Assembly (NCBI GenBank): GCA_023053685.1
Contig: JALIGW010000016.1
Location: forward strand, 10,655,001-10,719,000
DNA length: 64,000 nucleotides
Source of the DNA: Diadophis punctatus similis
Lineage: Eukaryota; Chordata; Lepidosauria; Squamata; Dipsadidae
Reading direction: 5' to 3'
This document shows, piece by piece, positions 1-12,110 of this stretch. The notes under the pieces were generated by a model. That model was given only the letters and a program-made list of their open reading frames with translations, searched no databases and had not been told where the DNA came from. The position numbers were made by a program, and so were the translations under genes. The stretch's first letter is position 1, and the number at the start of each line of letters is the position of its first letter.

Positions 1-1156
1 CTCATTTTGCAAATATAAATTTGGATAGATGCAAATATAGACAAGAAAGTCAAGAAAAAGGAGAAAATGACAGATGGATGTGAGGAAAATGAGTGATATA
101 CAGTAGTGCTTAAGCTCTCTATCCCACCCACCCCCCTCATCTGGGAACATGAATGTTCTTCTAAAATGTAACACATTTTGGGCAACTGCTTTGGAAGTTT
201 CTGTATTCTTTCTCTTTTGGTCAGTACCATTAAGCTGGTCTCTGTATTTCATCCATCTGGCAGAGTGGGAGCCTTCTCTTCCAAAATGCAAACTAGCTGC
301 CAGAGCATTCCTGTCGAGTTTGCTTAGCCATAAGGATGCTAATTGCCCAGGCTCAACAGCTCAGCAAAGTTCTGACCTCTCCACCTTGGCAGAGTTTTTG
401 AGCGCTCAGCCTGGCTGCGCTGGACCATGTGGCCCCAAAGGCAGAAGTGCAGGAAGTTGGAAGGCTGTTACCCAACAGATGGAAACAATCTTTGCCTGTC
501 TGAAAACTGACCTGGTGGGGGAAAGGAAGGTAGGGAACACAACGCAGGGGGAAAGGGAGAGGTATTCGTTGCACTCTTTTCAACTTTAGAAGCTGCATTC
601 CGTGTGCGGTATTTCGATCCCCAGTTGATACGGGATAACTAAAGATGGAAAGTGGACAAGCCACGTGAGGTTGCCAGGAGGGAAACAGCCGTTTTTGACC
701 ACGGACATTGGTGTCCATTGCCAAAAATGTTTTCCTGTTTCCAGAATAAGCAAAAAAACTAACAGCGTCAGGAGGAGACGGGAGTTGGCTGGCCATTCAC
801 AGCATCTTAGAATGTAGAAGGGACTGTGGTACCCAGCTCTGTGTAGGAACCCCAATTAAAATGGACACAAGAGTCTTATCTCCAAATAGTAACCATTGGG
901 GTTGGGGGAAATTATTGACTTCTTGCAGAGCCTTGAGAGGCAGCAGGTTTTCAGATTCCCTGGCATGGAGAGAGGGCCCCGTCCTATCCAATGTATGTTT
1001 TGAAGCCAGGGACCATCAGTGAACACACTCCAGTTTGATTCAAGGCAGTAAAAGAAAGCACTTGAAATAGATTCCCCAAAAGAATGGGAAATATTGGGAT
1101 ATGGTGGTGAATATATTGGTTTTAGGATCCAATCTGAGTCGGCCAGAGGTTTGTTC
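1..1156. other. Unique DNA, no feature recognised
   Basis: Mixed-composition DNA without an obvious repeat, target duplication or recognisable coding similarity. The open frames here (for example 149-589) show no known domain, and several overlapping frames on both strands are open at similar length, which is expected by chance. Confidence 0.5.
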
Positions 1157-1164
1157 TTCTAAGC

Positions 1165-1492
1165 CAGGGGTGTCAAACTCAAGGCCTGCGGGCAAGATAC
1201 GGCCCAGGGTGTGTGTGCTTAAATCTGGCCCATGGGGCCAGCCTGAAAATAGCAAAGGACTGGCCCGCGGTGCCTCTGACAGCCAAAACAGGGCATGGGG
1301 AGGGGGGCCATGTGCAGTCCCCCTGAACCCTGTTTTGGCCGGCAAAGTGCTGCAGGAAGCTGTCCAGGCTGAAAACGGGACATGCCCCCCTTGCTCCATT
1401 TTGGGCAGCAGGGTGCTGCAGGAGGTGTTGGTCCCATATCTCCCCCTTGTCTCCCCCCTCCGGGGGCAAAAAAATCCAGTTTGACACTCCTG
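1165..1492. mobile_element. Non-autonomous hAT transposon (CAGGGGTGTCAAACTC termini)
   Basis: The ends are inverted repeats: CAGGGGTGTCAAACTC on the left and GTTTGACACTCCTG on the right. They are flanked by a perfect 8-bp target duplication, TTCTAAGC (1157-1164 and 1493-1500). 8-bp duplications and CAG...CTG termini are hAT hallmarks. The GC-rich interior has no transposase frame. Relatives with the same termini lie at 27690, 34094, 58739 and 63283. Confidence 0.88.
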
Positions 1493-1500
1493 TTCTAAGC

Positions 1501-2739
<1,239 letters not shown>

Positions 2740-3190
2740 AGAGGCACAGGATTTATTTTCTTGAGTTCTTCCTTGTAACTAATTGTGTAGTTTGGAGAAT
2801 AGGGATTGTTTATTCTGCAGATGTTTACTGGCTCCTTTAATAGACATGCAGGGTTTAAGGAACCCAGTTGAGTTGGAGACGGGTCTGGTCATTCGCAGCT
2901 CCAGGGCAAATTGTTTGATGAAACTGAGACAGCAAAGCAATAAAACAGATGCTAATCTGCATTTAAAATTACCAGGCATACTTAGTAACCATCAGGCAGA
3001 AGCAAATAAATGCCTGTGTTCCATTTATGTGCCATCTACTATGAACTATTTTATAACTGTGAATCTCTTCCACCATCCCCTGCTTTTCTATACATAAAGC
3101 AACTCCCACAGTTCCCCAGCCAGCCTGTTAAAAATCCACACAGCTTAAAAGCTGCCAAGGTTGAGAAACACTGACATGAAGTATTCTGAC
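2740..3190. other. Unique DNA, no feature recognised
   Basis: Between the pyrimidine tract and the next hAT element I see no repeat boundary or coding similarity. Confidence 0.4.
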
Positions 3191-3326
3191 CAGTGTTTCC
3201 CAACCTTGGCAAGTTGAAGATGTCTGGACTTCAACTCCCAGAATTCCCCAGCCAGCGAATGCTGGCTGGGGAATTCTGGGAGTTGAAGTCCAGACATCTT
3301 CAACTTGCCAAGGTTGGGAAACACTG
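3191..3326. mobile_element. Palindromic hAT MITE (CAGTGTTTCCCAACC termini)
   Basis: A nearly perfect 136-bp palindrome with arms of about 65 bp. The termini are CAGTGTTTCCCAACC and GGTTGGGAAACACTG. A perfect 8-bp target duplication ATTCTGAC flanks it (3183-3190 and 3327-3334). The inner stem carries GGACTTCAACTCCCAGAATT, the same stem sequence found in the MITEs at 29594, 44214 and 56119. No coding content. Confidence 0.92.
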
Positions 3327-3575
3327 ATTCTGACAGAAAACACAAGAAAGAGTTTACTTTTAAGTAGAAACTATTGATATGAATTGTGTACTTTAAATCA
3401 GTTTTTCTGATGTCAGGAAAAGAGATGAATGTTAGCGAGTTGGCACGTGTTTCTTTATTGTAGGAAATTAGCACCCACCCCTCTCCTAGAAAAAAATGAA
3501 ATATCCTAGGAAATATTAAAAATGCAGAATATTATATGAATATCCCTGCTTTTAGACAGAAAAAGACTCACTCTT

Positions 3576-3724
3576 TGTAGCCCCCACCTTTGTCAATGGG
3601 CCATTAAGAACTGGGCCCAGCTCACTCATTCCCCCAACCTTTGTCAATGGGCCCAGATCACTCATTCCCCCCACTTTGTCAATGGCCCATATCACTCATT
3701 CCCCCCACCTTTGTCAATGGGCAA
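3576..3724 (+). repeat. Minisatellite, 4 units of about 35-50 bp
   Basis: Four units share CCCACCTTTGTCAATGGGCC followed by a CACTCATTCCC segment; cores sit near 3588, 3638, 3673 and 3709. Their position at the start of an LTR-like segment suggests duplicated U3 enhancer units (inference). Confidence 0.75.
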
Positions 3725-4133
3725 TCTATTCTACATAACAAGCATCTACAGGAAGAACCATAATGGGAATCCCAAAGCCACCTCACCTGAGAAGATTACA
3801 TCAGCCAAGCCTGATGGGACACAGACAAAAGCCTACAAAGTTAGCTAAGACCCCTGGGAATCTGACATCCAATGGGATACACTTCTTACACAGGAGCAGG
3901 AGGGCCCCGGGGGGGGGGGGAGGCCCAAGAGAGGGCATAAAACAAGGAACTCCCAGCATCTCTCCCCTTTTCTCTTCACCCAACATCTGGAAGCATGTGA
4001 TCCACCTTTTGTGTTCAGGAACTCATACCATGTGCTCTTGTCCACCATTAAACCTTCTTTCCAAGCAACTTCCATGAATCCAGTGTCTTTTTCCCCACTT
4101 GGAAGTGAACCCAGAAGAATATTACTTCCAACA
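3576..4133 (+). mobile_element. Probable solo LTR of a retroviral-type element
   Basis: The segment starts TGTAGCCCCC and can end at CTTCCAACA, a TG...CA layout. In order it has tandem U3-like repeats, a TATA-like GCATAAAAC near 3937 and a polyadenylation-like ATTAAACC near 4049. I found no clean target duplication, so both boundaries are uncertain. No internal coding region is attached. It could instead be an unclassified unique segment with a minisatellite. Confidence 0.4.
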
Positions 4134-4404
4134 TTTCTAAATAATCTAATTCCTGCAATCTGTGAATGCTATAAAAATGTGGAATCTACATACATGACAC
4201 TGGATAAAACTGGAACAGTTGTTCTGAAATTGAAATGAAATACGACAGATCAAAAATCAGGTGTTTGAGCTCAAAAGAAGTTCATGTTTGTAACGTTTTA
4301 CACATTTCTATTGTCCAAACCAAGATGGGCAATTTGTAATCTCAGAGCTTCACACAGCCTTCATAGCTTTTGGAAACCTCAAGAGCTATGTCTGCCATGG
4401 GTAC

Positions 4405-4605
4405 ATCTATTTTATTTTTTTATTTTTTTATTTGGAGATTCTTCTATGCCACCCTACTCCCTAAGGACTCAGGGTGGCGTACAACATTTTAAAGAACACC
4501 AAACAATATCATTTAAAAACAATTTTTAAAAAAAGTTTAAAAGAACACACAACAACATACATACATGCATACATGGGGGAGACCTCAGATGTAATATTGT
4601 CTCAA
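4405..4605 (-). mobile_element. L2-clade LINE 3' end fragment
   Basis: The T-rich left edge followed by TTCTATGCCACCCTACTCC and GACTCAGGGTGGCGTACAAC matches the 3' UTR arrangement of the better-preserved L2 copy at 46031-46690, including the ACATACATGGGGGAGAC block. It is 5' truncated and non-coding. Orientation is minus, with the AT-rich tail at the left. Confidence 0.7.
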
Positions 4606-4947
4606 ACCCCTTACTGGGAAATGAAGGGGAGGAGACAAATGGTGAGATGTATCATTACACAAGAGTATGACTTCTGCATTGGCATTGGTGTCTTGATGTA
4701 ATTATGGAATCACATGGTTATGTCATGAGGTGCATATTGTTAGTTGGATAACCTTGTGGCTGGTTATGGATGTCAATGATTTTATTGACCCATGGTATTT
4801 CAAACTTTCTTTTGAGGTGGGAAACATGAATATATAAATATATAAGTATTAAGTTTACATAAATACAAATCTTAGTAAAACAAGAAGAGATCACTCCCAC
4901 TCCTTGTTTTCAAATCAAGGGAAACAAACAAACCATGTGATTCCCTC
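4606..4947. other. AT-rich unique DNA
   Basis: No repeat or coding feature recognised. Confidence 0.4.
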
Positions 4948-5651
4948 TGTTGTGGCCCGCCAGCAGCATGTGCAGCTGATAGCAGATCCCGTTCGAGAGG
5001 AGACCGACTTGGTGATGCACCAGCGGCCTGTGCAGCTGGCACCCGAGTCGGACAGTGAGGAGGCTGGTGAGGACTCAGTGCCAGAGGCAGAGGTTCAGCC
5101 AGGGCCTTCAGAACCTCCTGTACCTCATAGCAGTGATGAGGAAGAAGAGGCTTCTCCTCTTCTTAATGCATGGGCACGCAGAGCTACCAAAAGGCAGGAA
5201 TGGTTACTCCAGAGGAGGTCTCCTCGGGAGTAAGACTTGGGGCTAATTGGCCACTCCCCTAGGCTACTTAAGGAAAGCAAAGGCAGCTGAATCTCTGCAG
5301 GAAACAACATTTGAGATTTGTGTGTTCGTCGTGTGTGCCTCGTGTCTGGAAAATCTCTGCTCTGTTTATCTGCTTCGGCTTGCTCATTGAGGACGACTTC
5401 TAGGCATTTTGCCAAGCCTTTGAAACTTCGTGAGATATCAAGAACTAATTGCTATTATATGATTTAAGACTTTCTGAACTTATACCGGCTGTTAATGACG
5501 ATTAATTAGCAGCTGGTTGTTTGCAAGAAAATACTGCTTTTAGGTTTGTGTGTGTGTATCCACTACTAAGTCAGTTATTAGTAGTTGGTTATTGATTAAA
5601 CTAAGTTCGAACAAACTGTGTGTTTGCTACGTTCCTAGCTGGGGCAGAACA
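4948..5651 (+). mobile_element. Solo LTR, gypsy-type
   Basis: Begins TGTTGTGGCCCGCC and ends GGGGCAGAACA, giving TG...CA termini. The flanking 5-mers CCCTC and CTCTC match at four of five positions. The same start and the same CAGAACA end occur in the LTR at 18203-18739, so the two are related families. No internal region is present, so this is a solo LTR left by recombination. Purine-rich U3 sequence contains an open frame described separately. Confidence 0.7.
4949..5233 (+). other. Acidic/arginine-rich reading frame inside the LTR U3
   Basis: From the second base of the LTR a frame stays open for about 95 codons. It reads VVARQQ..., then PGPSEPP, an acidic SSDEEEEA stretch (about 5126-5155), then RRATKRQEW and a stop at 5231-5233. 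The LTR at 18203 has an open frame in the same register with VVACRQ, PGPSVSP, ADEEEEEQL and RRRQRRGEQW in the same order. This may be the tail of a retroelement ORF that overlaps its 3' LTR. It could also be chance openness of GA-rich DNA. Confidence 0.35.
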
Positions 5652-5759
5652 CTCTCCACTTCTTCACACAACCCACTGTGGCCCTTGATCTCTCACTAGA
5701 CCATTCATGCTGGTCACTGGTCACCAAAATACTTGTTCTTCTGACCCATGTGATATCCA

Positions 5760-6130
5760 CAGGGCAGAATGGAACAACGTGCCATGGCCAACTTGCTACC
5801 GCTGCCAATTTGCCATGGCCAACTCACCGTGACCAGCTCACCATGGAACAGCTCACCATGGAACAATTCACCATGGAACAGCTCACTGCAGCCAACTTGC
5901 CATGGGACAACTTGCCACAGGACAATTCAATAATTTTATATAATTATTTGAAATAATTTAAAACATATTTTAATTTTTATCATTCACATTTCATTTTGTT
6001 CCTCCTTTTGCATCCTTTTTTAAAAATGATTCTATTCCACCATTTCTTTGATATTATGTAACTTTTGTCCTGTGGTGAGTTGTCCCATAGTGAGTTGGGC
6101 ATGGTGAGTTGGCTGCGATGAGTTGTCCTA
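5760..6130. repeat. Foldback element built of CAACTCACCATGG-like units
   Basis: The left arm (5775-5925) is a run of degenerate 13-16-bp units resembling CAGCTCACCATGGAA and CAACTTGCCATGGGA. The right arm (about 6066-6125) carries the complementary units, such as TGGTGAGTTGTCCCATAGTG. The core between them is AT-rich. This inverted layout suggests a non-autonomous foldback element. I could not fix termini or a target duplication. Confidence 0.6.
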
Positions 6131-6494
6131 GACCCCTACATGGAGGGGTCAAAGTCTGCAAGACAGCAGGCATAGTACTATGATTGACACCTCACTTTTT
6201 CGGTATCAATATGGTATATGGGGTTTCAGTCATAACCACCAAGCCAACTACTTGCAAATGTTGATATTGTATAGAAACATTCATGCCTTGACTTATGCTA
6301 ACTTGGAAAAATAGAACGTGATCTTTTTTTTCAGCCATATATGGAGATGCTGAGGATTGAACTTAGAACTTTTTATAAATAAAGCCAGTGTTTTACTCAT
6401 TAAACTGTAACTCAACCCATGCAAAACTGTAACTCAACCCATGCAAAATATCTTTTTTTTCCAGGGGCTGTGATTTGCAATACATCAATCTCTA
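6131..6494. other. Unique DNA with a 22-bp tandem duplication
   Basis: A 22-bp unit containing AACTGTAACTCAACCCATGC is present twice in tandem at 6402-6446. Nothing else is recognised. Confidence 0.5.
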
Positions 6495-6896
6495 TGTCAG
6501 GGTTCCAAATAGCATCCAAAACTAAATCAGAGTCCGAGGCAAAGTATTCCTCAAAGTTCCAATTTATTAACAGAGCCATGTTGGCATATCTGTGAGAAAC
6601 CCGAATCTAAAGCTACGAGGGTTTCTCCACCATTTTAAAGTTCATTCCCTTGCTCCCACACCCACAAGTTCATCACGTTGACCAGTCATCTTTTGCCAAC
6701 GTGTCTGTTACTCCCATCAGCTTCCAGGCAGGTGGTGAACAAAGGATGACCTTGAGAATCTAGAAGGAATTTGTTATGGCTACATCTTTACATCCCTCAT
6801 GCAACAGCCCCTCCAAATTCCCACAGCAAGAACACATTCTAAAGCATAAAGTGTGGCAGGCCAAAGCCTCCAATCAAAGATGGCTTCGGCCTGACA
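6495..6896 (-). mobile_element. Probable solo LTR, minus orientation
   Basis: Terminal inverted 7-mers TGTCAGG and CCTGACA frame 402 bp. On the minus strand a polyadenylation-like AATAAA lies near the 3' end, followed by GGAACCCTGACA, the same terminal motif as the LTR ending at 31788. The flanking 5-mers do not match, so boundaries are provisional. No coding region. Confidence 0.5.
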
Positions 6897-7557
6897 TTCT
6901 GATGACTCTGACTACAAGATGCAGTAGTCATAAGCTTGGCTCTAATACAGTATAAAGCCTAACCACAGCTCTCAAAACGATAAGCTCTCTTGAACATGAA
7001 ACATGTTCGTCTTTCTTCATGTTCCATTTATAGAATCAATGAGGAACCTTTTTCTTACATGTTACTTTGGCCTCCAAACTATTTTAATAATTCCTAAGGG
7101 GTTCTCTGATATCACACTGCCAAAATTCAGGATCAAATCTCCCCCCAAAAAAAGTCAGACCAAGAGAAAAATGTTGATTTTGGCATACAACATGTCACAG
7201 TAGGTGCGTAAATCATTGAAAAAAATATAACGCATCTTAAAAAGAATTCTACTCGCTAAATCTCCTTGGAAATCCCAGCCCTGCCAATCTTGTATTGCAT
7301 TGTCATCATGCAATAGAGGTCATGTCCTGAGTCAAGAAAATATTAAGCTCCAATTGTATACACAGTAGGATGTATGCCTCACTGAATTCAAGGATTTTAC
7401 ATTGCGCATATATGTTTAAATGCCAGCATTTTGCAAGCTTCTGAACTCTACTTGGGCTTGGTGCATTACTGTTGAGGTTCAACACAAGTGCAAGATTGTG
7501 TTCTCCTGCCAAGAAAGATGCATAGACATTGGCCCAGTTCTAACCAGGTTCAGAGAA
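6897..7557. other. AT-rich unique DNA
   Basis: No repeat or coding feature recognised. Confidence 0.4.
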
Positions 7558-8275
7558 TAACAAAATGCACAGGTACAGTATATGTGGTACCTTGCTCAAT
7601 AGTGGTGACTGTGAGAGGGATCTTGGAGTCCTAGTGGACAACTTAAATATGAGCCAGCAGTGAGCTGCAGCTGTCAAAAAAGCCAACACAGTTCTAGGCT
7701 GCATAAACAGAGGGATAGAGTCAAGATCACGTGAAGTGTTAATACCACTTTATAATGCCTTGGTAAGGCCACACTTGGAATACTGCATCCAGTTTTGGTC
7801 GCCACGATGTAAAAAGATGTTGAGACTCTGGAAAGAGTGCAGAGAAGAGCAATAAAGATGATTAGGGGACTGGAGGCTAAAATATACGAATAAGGGTTGC
7901 TGGAACTGGGTATGTCTAGTTTAATGAAAAGAAGGACTAGGGGAGACATGATAGCAGTGTTCCAATATCTCAGGGGTTGCCACAAAGAAAAGGGAGTCAA
8001 ACTATTCTCCAAAGCACCTGAGGGCAGGACAAGAAGCAATGGGTGGAAACCAATCAAAGAGAGAAGCAACCTAGAACTAAGGAGAAATTTCCTGACAGTT
8101 AGAACAATTAATCAGTGGAACAACTTGCCTCCAGAAGTTGTAAATGTTCCAACACTGGAAGTTTTTAAGAAGAGATTGGATAACCGGTTGTCTGAAGTGG
8201 TGTAGGGTTTCCTGCCTAAGCAGGGGGTTGGACTAGAAGACCTCCAAGCTCCCTTCCCTGTTATTCTAAATTCTA
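7558..8275 (+). pseudogene. CR1 LINE, 5'-truncated ORF2 C-terminus
   Basis: Translation in pieces gives the end of a CR1 reverse-transcriptase polyprotein: ERDLGVLVDN, then [14 protein letters not shown], then LGMSSLMKRRTRGDMIAVFQ, and finally INQWNNLPPEVVNVPTLEVF before a stop. An in-frame stop near 7660 and frameshifts near 7810-7890 break it. The 3' UTR ends with the CR1-type GGGGTTGGACTAGAAGACCT. Only the C-terminal part is present, with no endonuclease or catalytic RT motifs. A second copy of this family lies at 53343-53789. Confidence 0.88.
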
Positions 8276-8811
8276 AATGTGTGGGAAATCTAGGGTTAAA
8301 TATTCTGTGTTTAGAGAGGTTTCTTAGCAGAGTTGAGTCTTATGAAAAGGACAGATGAGATGAGGTCCTATCAGGGCAAAGAACATCAAATCAATGACAT
8401 TGTTTTATTGTTGGTGATATTAAATAAGGATTGGCAAATAGAGATATTTGGGAGCATATAGGACAACTTTTCAGGAAGAGCGAGAGGCTGCATTGAGAAG
8501 CAGAAACAGAATGGTAACGTGAAATGGGCAAGCCTGTGTCACATGTATGAAATGTTCCTTCTTGAGTTGTTGTGGTTTGTTTGTGGGATGAGATATTTGG
8601 GGAAAAACTTTGTTTTGAACTGCAGGAACATTTTAAGTCAATTCAGGAATTACAAGCTTCATTAAGATGGAAAATGTTTGAAAGAGAGTATTTCAACGAT
8701 GCATCACTTGTGTATACAACAGTTTTATTAGGTTTCCCAATCATGGTGTAAAACCATGCCAACGTTTTTCTTCCTATCATAGTCAGAAGAGAGTCCTATG
8801 CCATACAAAGA
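8276..8811. other. Unique DNA, no feature recognised
   Basis: Mixed-composition sequence without detectable repeat boundary. Confidence 0.4.
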
Positions 8812-9229
8812 GATTTATTTTATTTTATTTATTTTATTCCTTCTTATAAGCCGCCCAACTCCCGAGGGACTCAGGAGGAGTACAACATGTAAGAGGAACA
8901 ATCAATAAAAAGAAGCATAATAATACTAATTAAAAACAATTATAAAAAATTAAAAACATTATCATCATTCATACATGGGCTTAATTGATCTTATTTTAGC
9001 CCGCCTGCTTGAAAAGCCATGTTTTCACAGCTTTGCGGAAGGCCAGCAGGGTGGGGATAGTTCGGATCTCTGGTAGTAGTTGGTTCCAAAGAGAGGGAGC
9101 TCCCACAGAGAAAGCTCTCCCCCGTGGTCCCACCAACCGGCATTGCTTGGTTGACGGGACCTGGAGGAGACCAACTCTGTGGGACCTACCAGTCGTAAGG
9201 AGGTATGTGGCAGGATGCGGTCCCGCAAT
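8812..9229 (-). pseudogene. L2-clade LINE 3' end
   Basis: The left (3') side has an ATTTT-rich tail and the GCCGCCCAACTCCCGAGG/GACTCAGG 3' UTR block. To the right, minus-strand translation matches the C-terminus of the L2 copy at 46031 (blocks such as GTGGGACCT and GTTGACGGGACCTGGAGGAG are shared). It is 5' truncated just after the MRDRILPH region and contains frameshifts. Confidence 0.82.
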
Positions 9230-9448
9230 TCAATGCCATCTCACGGCCTTAGGTCAGAGGTGGTCCATTCATGACGTCAATTATGTAATTAGGCACCCAA
9301 ATACGTACTGATCATTTGTCTAGTTTATTATGAGGAGTTCCACTCATCTCTTAAAGCAGGCTGCAGAAGGTCCTGTTTGCTTGGATTGGGTATTCAGTTA
9401 ATTCATTCTTCCCAGAAAAACTGACACCGCAGCCTAGACCCCCTATAT

Positions 9449-9828
9449 CCGTGATGACGAACCTATGGCATGCATGCTGGAAATGGCACGCAGAGCCATC
9501 TCTCTGGGCATGTGAGCCGTCGCCCATTACTCTTCTGGGTTCTGGTGCATCGGCCAGATGGTCTTCACACATGTGGGAGTGCCGGAAAACGGAAGAGCAG
9601 CCGCCCGGTGCACATGCGCCTGCCGGGAAGATGATCTTCCGGCTTCCAGCGCAGGCATGCGCACCAGCCAGCTGGTCTTCATGCACACAGGCATGCCAGG
9701 AACCGGAAGATCATCTTCCCGGCACACACATGCGGCTGCGGCTGCTCTTCTGCGGCGCACGCATGCGGCTGCGGCTGCTCTTCTGATTTCCAGCACACAC
9801 TCAGTGCCGAAAAGATTCGCCAACACTG
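9449..9828. mobile_element. hAT MITE (CAGTGATGGCGAACC family)
   Basis: Left end CCGTGATGACGAACC and right end GATTCGCCAACACTG are diverged copies of the termini seen perfectly at 19739-20166. An exact 8-bp target duplication CCCTATAT flanks it (9441-9448 and 9829-9836). The GC-rich interior contains several CGCATGCGGC-type inverted motifs and no transposase. Confidence 0.85.
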
Positions 9829-9836
9829 CCCTATAT

Positions 9837-10366
9837 CCATTTTGAGATAAAATCAGCTTCAACGGTGGAGTGGGATATTTCAAGAGGAGAAAGATTTCAA
9901 ACATTCTCCATACCTTGTAAGAAAAACAGAGGTTTTTGCTTGTGCCATTTCTAAGGGGCTAATTATGCCAATAATGTCATCTTACTACTTTTTGAAAGGG
10001 CCACTGGGAGACTGGAGCCATGAGATGATGGCAGCTTAAATATGTCTGAGAGAGATTGATGCTGAATGTAGTAAAAAAGAAAGAAAGGAAAAATGAGAAG
10101 GAAGGGATCAGACAGACAGACCGGACAGACAATCAAGCTACTAGAAGCATTTCTTTGTTACTACTGACGAACCTGTTCTCATCATACCTCAGGAATAAGC
10201 ATGTTAACAAGCCATTTTGTACAAATCATTCTCTCTACTATTGTATGAAAGAAGATTTCTACTAATTTTGCACAGTCTTGTTTAACTGCCATTGATCTTT
10301 AAAATATGCTTCACCAAGAAATTGGTATATCACTCAGAGCTGCTTATACCTACCAAACTGTATGAA
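9837..10366. other. Unique DNA, no feature recognised
   Basis: AT-rich sequence without a recognised repeat. Confidence 0.4.
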
Positions 10367-10934
10367 TGAAATAGAATAGAATAGAATAAGTTGGAAGGGA
10401 CCTTGGAGGTCTTCCAGTCCAACCCCCTGCTTAGGCAGGAAACCCTACACCACTTCAGACAAATTATTATCCAACATCTTCTTAAAAACTTCCAGTGTTG
10501 GAGCATTCACAACTTCTGGAGGCAAGCTGTTCCACTGATTAATTGTCCTAACTGTCAGGAAATTTCTCCTTAGTTCTAAGTTGCTTCTCTCCTTGTTTAG
10601 TTTTCACCCATTGCTTCTTGTTCTACCCTCAGGTGCTTTGGAGAATAGTTTGACTCCCTCTTCTTTATGGCAACCCCTGAGATATTCGAACACTGCTATC
10701 ATGTCTCTCCTGCTCCTTCTTTTCATTAAACTAGACATACCCAATTCCAGCAACCGTTCTTCATATGTTTTAGCCTCTAGTCCCCTAATCATCTTTGTTG
10801 CTCTTCTCTGCACTCTTTCTAGAGTCTCAACATCCCTTTTGCATTGTGGCAACCAAAACTGAATGCTGTATTCCAATCTTTCTACATGTTGATATGGAGG
10901 CATTAACTGTCTCTTGTGCTTAAACACCTGGTAT
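10367..10934 (-). pseudogene. CR1 LINE ORF2 C-terminus with (TTCTA)n tail
   Basis: Minus-strand frame 10604-10927 gives [40 protein letters not shown] and LGMSSLMKRRSRRDMIAVFE, the CR1 ORF2 C-terminal region. The remainder continues out of frame to the CR1 3' UTR and a GAATAGAATAGAATA tail at the left edge. The element is 5' truncated. It is the cleanest CR1 frame here, but the final stretch is frameshifted. Confidence 0.9.
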
Positions 10935-10991
10935 CAACATAGTTTCCCCACAAAACATGCCCAGAGATGCTCAACCTCCCTAGCTTTGGAT

Positions 10992-11422
10992 CAGTGGTGG
11001 GTTCCTACAGTGCGGTCCACTCTATAGCACCGGTAGCGGCCCGCTGGTGATGTCATAGTACCGGTGCGGTTGGTTGCCGGTGCCTGGGCGCCGCCATTTT
11101 TTTTAAAAAAAATGTTTTACATTTTTTAAAAAAATTTCTTCTGTGCATACCCAGAAGCCGAGCTTCCGGCATTGTGCATGCACTGCCTTCCTATCCCACA
11201 GTGAGTCCAAGCAGGGGATGGCTGAGGGAGCGCGTGAGATGCTGAAAGAACGGGCGGCAGGAGCTATCTCCATTCCCCTCCCTTCAGCAGTCTGAGAAGC
11301 CACGCCCACCTGGTCACATGGCCAGCAAGCCATGCCCACCCGGTCACATGGCTGGCAAGCCACACCCACAAAATAAGCCACGCCCACAGAGTGGTAGTTA
11401 AAAAATTGGGAACCTGCCCCTG
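10992..11422. mobile_element. hAT MITE (CAGTGGTGGGTTCC termini)
   Basis: Left CAGTGGTGGGTTCC and right GGGAACCTGCCCCTG termini are flanked by a perfect 8-bp duplication CTTTGGAT (10984-10991 and 11423-11430). The right half holds repeated CACGCCCACC motifs, a feature shared with the elements at 12532 and 13604. Non-coding. Confidence 0.9.
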
Positions 11423-11430
11423 CTTTGGAT

Positions 11431-11867
11431 GTTTAGCGTCTGATCTTCTGGCCTAAAGTCACACCAAGCAGGCTGACCTTGACTCAGCACAGGAAGAATG
11501 CAACTTCTTGTGCTGAGCTGCACAAATGTTCCTACACTTTGTACCAGCCAGTAAGTAGGCAACTATTCTGGAAAAACGGATTGGGAGTTGGGAAAAATCA
11601 CCAGCTCGTCTCAGTTTCTGTCTCTGCCTCTAGGTACTTTTCCAGACAGACGATGAGCACTCCAGCAGAAAATGAAGTTATTATGGCAGGACATGTCCTA
11701 CAAAACATTTTTTGTCTTTGCTTGTTTATTTGTTTAAAAACAACCAGAAAGGAAGGAGGTGTTAACCTTAAGAAAAAGCAGAGATTGTCTGTGTGTGGTA
11801 CCTTAGGTTTACTCAGTCTCTTGTGTCTTTACAGTATTTTATTCCCCTCCACACCCACCAATTTTGT
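11431..11867. other. Unique DNA, no feature recognised
   Basis: Contains an open frame (11479-11919) with no recognisable domain, which I take as chance. Confidence 0.4.
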
Positions 11868-12110
11868 TTATTATTATTTATGTCATTTGTATCCTGTTTT
11901 TATTATTGTTTTTAATTAAGGTTGCGAATATTTCCAACACACCTTCCTCCTCCTCCTATTTTCCCCGCCACAACCCTGTGAGCTGAATTGGGCTGAGAAA
12001 GAATTACCAGCCCAAAGTCCCTCAACTGGTTGTCATGGCTAAGGCAGGACTAGAACTCACAGGCTCCCACTTTCTAGCCTGGTGCCTTAACCACTAGACC
12101 AAACTGGCTC
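11868..12110 (-). mobile_element. tRNA-derived SINE (family C)
   Basis: Read on the minus strand it starts GAGCCAGTTTGGTCTAGTGG (A-box region, TGGTTAAGGC following), then a B-box-like GAGTTCTAGTCCTG, then a body ending near GGAGGAGGAAGG and a TTATTTA-rich tail. This is the layout of a tRNA-derived SINE. Further copies lie at 13434-13924 and 57262-57480. Confidence 0.7.

Noticed and set aside
149..589. 146-codon ORF near the left edge
   Set aside because: No domain, no signal of coding constraint, and equal-length open frames on the opposite strand.
3576..3724. CRISPR-like array
   Set aside because: Repeats are imperfect, unevenly spaced and have no unique spacers of constant length; the DNA is vertebrate.
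9527..9904. 125-codon minus-strand ORF rich in A/C/R
   Set aside because: It is a frame through the GC-rich interior of a hAT MITE with no coding history.
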